64,000 bases of DNA, from positions 1,377,501 to 1,441,500 of the forward strand of contig CANJKZ010000783.1 of assembly GCA_947471745.1 (NCBI GenBank), in the 5' to 3' direction. Of the stretch, positions 55,401 to 62,600 are shown in pieces (positions within the stretch are counted from its first letter, which is position 1; each line of letters begins with the position of its first letter). Source of the DNA: Closterium sp. Naga37s-1. Taxonomy: Eukaryota > Streptophyta > Zygnematophyceae > Desmidiales > Closteriaceae. Both the position numbers and the translations under genes were made by a program. The notes below the pieces were generated by a model. It searched no databases. It was given only the letters and a program-made list of their open reading frames with translations, and had not been told where the DNA came from.

Positions 55401-58220
55401 GTGGCACCCCAATCTCGCCCACCTGTTGGGCTACTGTGTGGACTCGGACACGCACGTGGAGGGCGGCAGGATGGTGCAGGTGGAGGAGCAGATCGGCTCA
55501 CCCCCTACTCCTGTGGTCGCTCTGCCTGTACCCTGCTTGCCTCCCAACCAGGTGGAGCAAATCGCAAGCAAGTGGCACCCGAATCTGGCGCACCTGCTGG
55601 GCTACTGTGTGGACTCGGACACGCGGGTGGAGGGCGGCAGGATGGTGCAGGTGGAGGAGCAGATTGCAGTGTACGAATACGTGCACCACGGGGACCTCAG
55701 CCGCTACCTCTACCAAGGTTTGTGGCCTGTGTGACTGCCAGAAGTGATATTTCTCTAGTGCAGCAGCAGGTGCAAGGGAAGGGATGGTGCCGGTGGAGGA
55801 GCAGATTGCAGTGTATGAATACGTGCACCACGGGGACCTCAGCCGCTACCTCTATCAAGGTGAGCCATCACCGCATGCTATCCATTCCTGCAGTATCCTC
55901 ATGGGCATGACGCACTGCATGCAGTATCTGCACTTGGTGGGCATGGTGCACGCATGGGGACGTCAAGCCCTTCTATGTGCCCTCTACTTCCCTGTCTGAT
56001 TGTGCATTGAGGTCGTTTTTGAGGCGCCTCAAAAACGACCGCATGGTGCACGCATGGGGACGTCAAGCCCTTCTATGTGCCCTCTACTTCCCTGTCTGAT
56101 TGTGGCTCTCCCGGCAGAAACCTTCCGGGCGTCCTTTGCCCTGTGGGAGCGCGTGGATATCCTGATAGGCATGGCGCATGGCGTGCAGTACCTGCACTCG
56201 GTGGGCATGGTGCATGGGGACCTCAAGCCCGCCAACATGCCTTCTTCCTCTGCCCCTCCCCCTCTCCCAACCCTCCTTAACAGAAACCTTCCGAGCCTCG
56301 TTCGCCCTGTGGGAGCGCGTGGACATCCTGATAGGCATGGCGCACGGGGTGCAGTACCTGCACTCGGTGGGCATGGTGCATGGGGACCTCAAGCCCGCCA
56401 ACATCCTCATCGACAAGAGCTGGCAGGCCAAGGTCGCCAATTACGGGCTGCTGCAGAGGAATGAGCAGACTGAGGAGAAAAACAAGCCGCTCAACACCCT
56501 GTTCCCCTCCCCCTGCCCCTGCCTCTGCCCCTGCCCGTGCCCTTCCCCTGCCCGTGCCCCCCTAGCAGAGACCTTCCGAGCCTCCTTTGCCCTGTGGGAG
56601 CGCGTGGACATCCTGATAGGCATGGCGCACGGGGTGCAGTACCTGCATTCGGTGGGCATGGTGCATGGGGACCTCAAGCCCGCCAACATCCTCATCGACA
56701 AGAGCTGGCAGGCCAAGGTGGCCAATTACGGGCTGCTGCAGCGCAACGAGCAGAGCGCCGTGAGCGCGGGAAGGCTGTTCGGCACTCCGGGATACGTGGA
56801 TCCTGTCTACCTGACCTCGCACATTGCCACCAAGGCCTCAGACGTGTTCAGGTGAGACTCCCGTAGGCGGCATGCATGTTGTAAAGGGGTGACATCTGGG
56901 GTGGGTGGGGTGGTCCTGGTGTGCTCTAGTGAGCTGGCAGGCCAAGGTCGCCAACTACGGGCTGCTGCAGCGGAATGAACAGAGCGCCGTGAGCGCGGGA
57001 AGGCTGTTCGGCACCCCGGGATACGTGGATCCTGTCTACCTGACCTCGCACATTGCCACCAAGGCCTCAGACGTGTTCAGGTGAGACTCCCGTAGGCGGC
57101 ATGCATGTTGTAAAGGGGTGACATCTGGGGTGGGTGGGGTGGTCCTGGTGTGCTCTAGTGAGCTGGCAGGCCAAGGTCGCCAATTACGGGCTGCTGCAGC
57201 ACAACGAGCAGAGCGCCGTGAGCGCGGGAAGACTGTTCGGCACCCCGGGATACGTCGACCCGGTCTATCTGACCTCTCATATTGCCACCAAGGCCTCAGA
57301 CGTGTTCAGGTGAGGCAGAGGTTGAGGGCGGAATCTCTTTGTAAGGGTCATATGTTGCTTGGCCTTGGCATACTGGCGCAGATTGAATGCTGTATGGTTC
57401 TACTGGATGCATCCTTAACTTCTTCCCTACCTCCCTCCTTCCCTCCCTCCCTCCTTCCCTCCCTCCCTCCCTCCCTCCCCTTTTTCGCGCCCTGCAGCTT
57501 TGGAGTAATCTTTCTGGAGCTGCTGACAGGGCGGCCGCCGTTCATCCAGGTGCAGGCAGAGCACGGGGAGGACCACGAGCACATCGCAGACTGGGTGAGT
57601 GCTGCTTGTTGAGTGGGCTGTGCACCGGGCTGAATATTGTGAGCATTGGGTGGGGGACATTGGGACAAGGGGCGGCCGCCGTTCATCCAGGTGCAGGCGG
57701 AGCACGGGGAGGACCACGAGCACATTGCAGACTGGGTGAGTGAAGCTGCTTCTGCTGCTGCTGCTGCTGCTGCTGAATGCGTTTCTCAATGGGTTAGAGA
57801 TTGCACGTGGACGTGCCGGAATCCTGCTACCTTTGCCCTCGCTCACTCCTCATTTTCTCCCATGCGCTTTTCTCCTTTGTCCTCCTCTGTCCCCTTACTT
57901 ACCAGGCGGCACCTTTAATCGATGAGGGCAAGACGGAGGAGCTAAAGGACCCGCATCTCGACGTGCCCGAGTCGTCCTTCCTCTCCCTCGCTGAGCTCGC
58001 CATTCGCTGCACCGCCATGCCCTTCACCGACCGCCCGCCCATGGGGGAGGTGCTGGCAACGCTCAAGGCTATTCGGACCGACTTTTTTGGGCTCACGGAC
58101 CCGGATGAGGTTTATGGAGGCGAGGGGAGCGGCGGTTTGGAGAATGGGTTCGGTGGTGGTGGTGGTGATGGTGATGGTGATAGTCGGCCAGATTGGGGTG
58201 TTTCAGTTAATAATATTTGA
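47167..58220 (+). CDS. LRR receptor-like (pseudo)kinase gene G
   Basis: Plant-type cell-surface receptor kinase. A signal peptide lies near 47167-47290 (FHLGAILLLCSSLFVNSATS; the first donor is uncertain, perhaps 47322). The LRR N-terminal cap exon is 47877-47982. LRR exons, almost all 72 nt: 48630-48701, 48907-48975, 49184-49255, 49771-49842, 50452-50523, 50849-50920, 51242-51313, 51480-51551, 51705-51776, 51962-52033, 52939-53010, 53290-53361. Cys-rich segment, transmembrane helix (IIAVVCGFLLLLTVVLVAFL) and stop-transfer: 54127-54443. Kinase: 54594-54808 (GSGQHSDVYKG, AVK), 55552-55717, 56569-56851 (HGDLKPAN, NYG, GTPGYVDP), 57498-57594, 57906-58220 (TGA). The DFG aspartate is Asn in every copy, and HRD is HGD. 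Catalysis is therefore doubtful. Ligand unknown. Confidence 0.85.
47570..47583. repeat. GCGC-core palindrome in gene G intron 1
   Basis: ttgaggcgcctcaa between two diverged copies of an agccaag..agcac..accaggcga segment (about 47500-47545 and 47588-47630). Confidence 0.8.
47733..47795 (+). repeat. Truncated copy of the gene G LRR-cap exon
   Basis: After ccccag the sequence repeats GCGGCCGCTA.AGGCGCTGAG as in the exon at 47877, then diverges. Confidence 0.75.
47983..48266 (+). repeat. 71-bp splice-donor array after the gene G LRR-cap exon
   Basis: Four 71-bp units, each starting with GTGAGT (47983, 48054, 48125, 48196; a fifth donor at 48267). The first base of each unit is the intron's first base. 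A short copy of the exon end (about 48281-48311) with another GTGAGT follows. Confidence 0.9.
48500..48575 (+). repeat. LRR exon copy in gene G
   Basis: A 5' copy of the NLANRNLTGVIPK exon (intact at 48630-48701) lacking a donor. Confidence 0.8.
49493..49770 (+). repeat. Two 139-bp tandem copies of a gene G LRR exon
   Basis: Copies start at 49493, 49632 and 49771, exactly 139 bp apart. Each encodes NLGENALSGRIP.ELGNLK. Only the third has a donor (CT|GTAAG at 49842). Confidence 0.92.
50024..50285 (+). repeat. 14-bp minisatellite (CCTTCCGACCCTCT)
   Basis: About 18 near-perfect units in a gene G intron, forming the pyrimidine tract upstream of the next LRR exon copy. Confidence 0.95.
50333..50395 (+). 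repeat. Copy of the gene G NLNNNRLAGNIP exon
   Basis: Starts after tgcag and encodes NLNSSSRLAGNIP. No donor. The intact exon is 50452-50523. A similar extra copy of the following exon starts at 50746 before the intact one at 50849. Confidence 0.8.
52139..52188 (+). repeat. Copy of a gene G LRR exon end
   Basis: Repeats 51984-52033 (SISGSLPDSIGQLWAMRDM) with the CAT|GTGAGT donor, followed by a GGGGT simple repeat (52198-52250). Confidence 0.88.
52340..52416 (+). repeat. CT microsatellite
   Basis: Uninterrupted TC dinucleotide tract of about 76 bp in a gene G intron. Confidence 0.97.
52460..52938 (+). repeat. Copies of the gene G RLDNN LRR exon
   Basis: Two extra copies begin after cag at 52641 and 52793. 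They run directly into TTGCCTTCTC instead of a GTGAGT donor. The intact exon is 52939-53010. A 36-bp direct repeat (about 52460 and 52534) flanks a half-palindrome at 52497-52510. Confidence 0.82.
53145..53160. repeat. GCGC-core palindrome between 27-28-bp direct repeats
   Basis: ccttcaccg(g)ccatgctggt segments at 53119-53145 and 53162-53189. Confidence 0.9.
53515..53542. repeat. Hairpin with 12-bp arms and CAGT loop
   Basis: gagttttgagtc and gactcaaaactc around CAGT. It lies between copies of tctctgga.tcggatcgcttgtcc (from 53472 and 53546). Confidence 0.93.
53612..53652. repeat. Double GCGC-core palindrome
   Basis: ttgaggcgcctcaa at 53612-53625 and tttttttaggcgcctcaaaaa at 53632-53652, followed by another copy of the segment that began at 53546. 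Confidence 0.88.
53816..54060 (+). repeat. Two copies of the gene G juxtamembrane exon start
   Basis: After cacag, the TINATAQPCP segment recurs at 53816 and 53945 (the second extends to CPEFCTSCE) before the intact exon at 54127. Confidence 0.85.
54930..55480 (+). repeat. Four copies of a gene G kinase exon
   Basis: Copies of the VEQIASKWHPNLAHLLGYCV exon start near 54930, 55112, 55247 and 55381, and end within or before the MVQVEEQI segment. A 3' copy follows at 55783-55858. The intact exon is 55552-55717. Confidence 0.85.
55880..56480 (+). repeat. Copies of the gene G kinase catalytic-loop exon
   Basis: Copies of ETFRASFALWERVDILIGMA to HGDLKPAN start near 56119 and 56283. More diverged pieces at 55885-55960 are duplicated by the palindrome at 56011-56040. 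The intact exon is 56569-56851. Confidence 0.85.
56011..56040. repeat. GCGC-core palindrome between perfect 64-bp direct repeats
   Basis: Perfect 30-bp palindrome with outer arms GGTCG/CGACC. 55941-56004 and 56041-56104 are identical, suggesting a recent event. Confidence 0.96.
56930..57311 (+). repeat. Two tandem copies of the gene G activation-segment exon end
   Basis: About 56935-57080 and 57165-57309 repeat WQAKVANYGLLQ to KASDVF with the CAG|GTGAG donor. The interval 56852-57081 to 57082-57310 is a tandem duplication of about 230 bp. NYG is conserved in all copies. Confidence 0.88.
57422..57480 (+). repeat. CCCT simple repeat before a gene G kinase exon
   Basis: CTCC/CTTC tetranucleotide tract forming the pyrimidine tract of the acceptor at 57497. 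A copy of the exon itself follows at about 57670-57735. Confidence 0.9.
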
Positions 58221-59649
58221 ATATGGCTAGGGTGATTCACGGTGTTTGTTGTATGGTTGTTTCTCTTGTCATGTTTTGTTATTTGTGTGTGGAATTTCGC
58301 TGGCTCAATTCCGTGTCAAACAAACATGCAGATAGTGCTAGGAAATTTCACCACACTGGCAAAAAAAAAAATTTAAGGGCGTGTTCCTATGGCCTCATAT
58401 CAGGAAACCTCGTATCAAGAATGTAATTTTTGCCTGGTAAAACTAGCGAGAGGTTTCGGGTTTAGGGGAATTTCCAGTGTGAGCCTGATACGAGGTTCTC
58501 TTGATACGAGGTGCAGGAACACGCTCTAACTCACCTACCGGTAATCTCCTACCGGGCTTGATAGCTCCTACTAATTTTGGATGCAATCATCAACAGAAGT
58601 CACTAAGTTATGCGTATTGAGCTTCACTTAGTTTAGAAAGGTGATAAGAAGGCGAAATGCAAAAATGCAAAGCATATTGGCATCAACTTACATTGACATG
58701 GTGGGGAAGTCGACAGATATACCTCAACGAACATGGCGCTTGGTGTACTGTCCATATAGCGTTGATATGTTTTCTGAATATAATAGCACCAATCGCTATG
58801 TTCTTTATGCTAGTTGATGTTTCGTAGTATGTTTAGGTTTTGTGGTGATGATAACTATATGGCATTGCCAACCACACACAATCAATATCTGACCTTTATA
58901 TTGCTCAGCCAATTGTTGTAGAGGAGCTTTCGCTCTTGCTGGAGTCAACGAAGTCTCGCTGGCAAATCGCAGGTGCCAGATTCAGCAAGTTGACCGACAA
59001 AGAATACCATTGACTGTGATTGCGAAACCCATTACGCCATCCGTCTGTTCCGCGAATAGAAATAGCCCAGCGAACACTCCTCAGCAAAACATGGATACCC
59101 GTAATACTGAAAACAGGATACTGTACGGGAAATAGTGCTCTCTGGTTTTGCGAAGCGCCGAGTCAAACCTGCAAAAAAATGTCTTTAATATCTTCGCCGA
59201 GCAATTCTGGTCTTGAAAAAGCTTGATCGTCCACCGAAGTCCACTTCATCCTTGTTGGAAGCCAGCCTGGGCGCAACAGGTATTTTTTCCGTTACTATTC
59301 AACAGCGAAGCACATGCAGCAAACCTGGGACCTCACAGGAACCAGGGACAACTTCCCTTCGCTGTGTTGGAGTTCTCTAGGTTGGTCTGGCTGGTTTGGA
59401 GTTCCTCTTTTTTTTCTCCGACCACGTGACATATGCACATATTGAGTTGCAACTTGCATATAGATGCTCAACGAGGGCCTTCCAAGGCGCAACGAACTTT
59501 TTCTCATGCACAACTACTAGTTGTAATTGCTCACGCACAACAATTTTTTATTAGCTCACGCACTACATTTATTAAATTAGCTCAGCGCACAAACCTCGAC
59601 GATTATATTACTACGGTGCAACGAGCCTGATATTTTAACTACTTCAGCG
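58221..59649. other. Intergenic region between genes G and H
   Basis: AT-rich relative to the genes. Contains the small inverted-repeat element at 58377-58526; otherwise no gene recognised. Includes the presumed promoter of gene H. Confidence 0.55.
58377..58526. mobile_element. MITE, PIF/Harbinger-like
   Basis: A 150-bp element bounded by inverted ends GGGCGTGTTCCT and AGGAACACGCTC (one mismatch) and flanked by TAA on both sides (58374-58376 and 58527-58529). TAA/TTA 3-bp target duplications and GGGCGTGTT-like ends are typical of PIF/Harbinger MITEs. Subterminal CTCGTATCA motifs also occur in inverted order. It has no coding capacity. Confidence 0.7.
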
Positions 59650-62600
59650 ATGGCGACGAATCTCGATTGGTCGACGGTGGCAGCCCTTCTTCTGTGCAGT
59701 TTGCTGACGTCATGGGGAGCGCTGGCCACTCCGGTGCAGGGACAGAGGATTGACAAGAGCCAGCGTGAGTGTAATGGGAGACAAATGATCGGGTTCGTGC
59801 AGTCAATGCAGCAAGTAGAGGGTCCATGATGGTTCTGAAAGCCGAGTCATCGTGATTTATCTTGAGTCGTCTAAAACAGTCGTCTCCTTACACGCGGATG
59901 TTTTGAGACGTCTCAAAGTTTCTGAAAGCCAGAGTCCTGTCGTCTTGAGACATCTCGAGTCATCTTGCGAGTCAATATGAATCATCATAAGCTATCACGA
60001 GCCGTTGTGCCATCTCGAGTCATCATGAGTCAGCTTGAGTCATCATGAGTCAGCTTGAGTCATCATGAGCCACCGTGTGCCATGGCGTGGCCCATCCCAG
60101 TGTGTTCCCTCTCCCCAAGCTTGCTAGCTTCCAAACACCGTGCACATCCCTCCTCTCCAAATTTTCCTTACAACATCTCCCCCTTTTTTTTTTCCCCAAT
60201 CCCTCCCATCCCTCCTCCCCACCCCTCCCCTCCTCCCACATCAACCCCCTTTCCCCCACCCTCCCCCCCCTTTCCCCCGTTTCTTCCCCCCACCCAATTT
60301 CCTTCCTCATCCCTGCTTACTTCACGTCACATACTGACGTCAGTGCAAGCATTATGTGTTAGGGTTGGTTCGCCCAACCACGGAACCTACGGTGAAATGC
60401 GGAATGGCGGCGGAATGGAGCTCGTGGGAGATTCTAGAGTGATTTCGGTAGAAATCGGCCTACGGTGGACGTTGGAAGCTAAGGCGTGAAAAGCGGGAGA
60501 GAAATCGGGAAGAAACTGGAGAAATGAAGGAAGAAGAGTGGAGAAGAATCGAGAATGAGTTCGACGGGGGAAAATGTGGTTCGAGACCAAGGCGTGTTCG
60601 AGAAATTTCCAGATTCGGGCTCAAGGAGTGTTCGGTGAATTCGGTTCGGTTGCGTGTGCGACTCGGGGTGAAACGAGGCGCACGTGGTTATTTGGGAAAC
60701 AAGTGAAGTTACGAATCGCATTTTGTGTCTTGCTTGACTATAAAACTGCTTGTACTCATTCTGGAAATCACAACATTGAAACGAATCAGATTCTGGAAAT
60801 TGCTGAAGTGTGTATTGACAACTTCAAGCAGAGCTGCGCATATCGTTGGATTTGGGAGATCGTGGAGAACACGATAAGCAATAGCAAGTAGACTATTGCC
60901 GACTAAGGTGTTTACGATCCTAAGAACTGGTATCAGAGCTTGGCGAACGGGCGCGTCGATCGCGGTGAATTCACTTGGTGCGCTAAGTGAAATTAGTGGA
61001 GAAGAGGAGTCGTTCACGCCTACGCCATGGGAGACGAGGCGAGTTCGGGTTCCAGTGTGAGTCTTGGAGACCCGCAGTTGAAGGCTCTTCTCGAGGCCCT
61101 TGCGAGTGGCCGATTGGTGGCGAAACCGACGATCGGGCTCAGTGAAGCTCAGCGCTTCAATGGAAGCAACTACAACGTGTGGCGGAAGAAGTTTATTCGG
61201 AGGGCAGAGGAGGTTGACCTCTTGCCGTACTACCGTCCCAACGAGGAGACGATGGAGGGGGTTGCGCCATCCCCGACGGATACGAAGGAGAAAATAGCGG
61301 CGTTCAAAAAACAAAGTAAGCAAGCGTTCTTTCAGCTTTGTCACTCAGTTGCCGATGGAATCGCGGTGGATTTGGACCAGTTTGCAGGGGAGCTGAACTC
61401 TGCACAGAAAGCGTGGGAGTACTTGGAGTCCACGTACATGGGTACGAACGATGTCAACAAGAAGGCGATTCGGAAGCAACTGCTGACGCTGAGCATGGAG
61501 AAAGGCGAGAAAATCATCACCTACATCAACAGGGCGAAAAGCTACAACGACGATTTGCGGGTGATGGGAGCCGCGGAGACGGAGCACGAGATGATTGACT
61601 ATATCATCCAAGGCCTTCCTAAAGAATGGGAATCCGACATCGGTATGTTTACGTACCAACCGCCGGAGAGTTTGACGAAGCTGCAGGAGATCCTGCAATC
61701 GCTTGAGACGGTGAAGGAGATGAGGAAAAAGAAAGCGGCAGTAGCAGCTACGGAATTCGACGAGGAAAGGTCGGCTATGGTGAATGCGACAAAGGCGTTT
61801 GGAGCGTGCTACCAGTGTGGAAAGAGGGGGCATAAGGCGATAAACTGCTACGAAAACCCGCGAAGCAGAAACTACAAGGGCAAAGCGATGGAGAACGATA
61901 AAGGAGAAAATGAGGGAGCGGAGTGGCAGCATAAACGAGTTTTTGGCGGTAAGTGCGATTATTGTGGGCGCTATGGGCATCGTGCCGCAGAGTGCTACTC
62001 CAATCCGAACAGCAGGAGCTACAAGGGTCCGTCGCAGCAGAGGAATGTGGCGGCTAAGGCGAATGTAGCAGAAGCGAACGAGGATGATATGATCCTTGGA
62101 GGAGCGCATCGTGCGAACGTGGTGCGTTTACCAAAGGAGGTTCGGCAGACGGACGATCATGAGAAGACGGCATGGTTCATGGACAGCGGATGCACGCGTC
62201 ACATGACATTCAGGTCAGAATTGGAGGAGTTATCGAATGAGGCTGATAAGAGCGACGACACGGATGATACGGGAGCAAGTGTGGAGGCAGCAGAGAAGCA
62301 GGAAGAGGAGATAGTCACCATGGAGGCAGCAGCAGTGAATGGTGGAGATGGAGATGGTGTCAACACATTTGCAGCAGCGATCGTGGTTGAAGATGAAGCA
62401 GTAAATGCGAAGTGTGTGGGAGTCGTTGTGAAAGGGGACATCATGGTGAAAGGATCAAAGGCGAATGCAACTGCAAAGGGGCATGGTGAAAGGATCAAAG
62501 GCGAATGCAACTGCAAAGGGGCGAGTGCTTACAAAGGAGGAACACGTTGAGGGGTATGAGACCCGCAAGGTGTTGAGTGTTGAGATGCCGAGGAGAAGCG

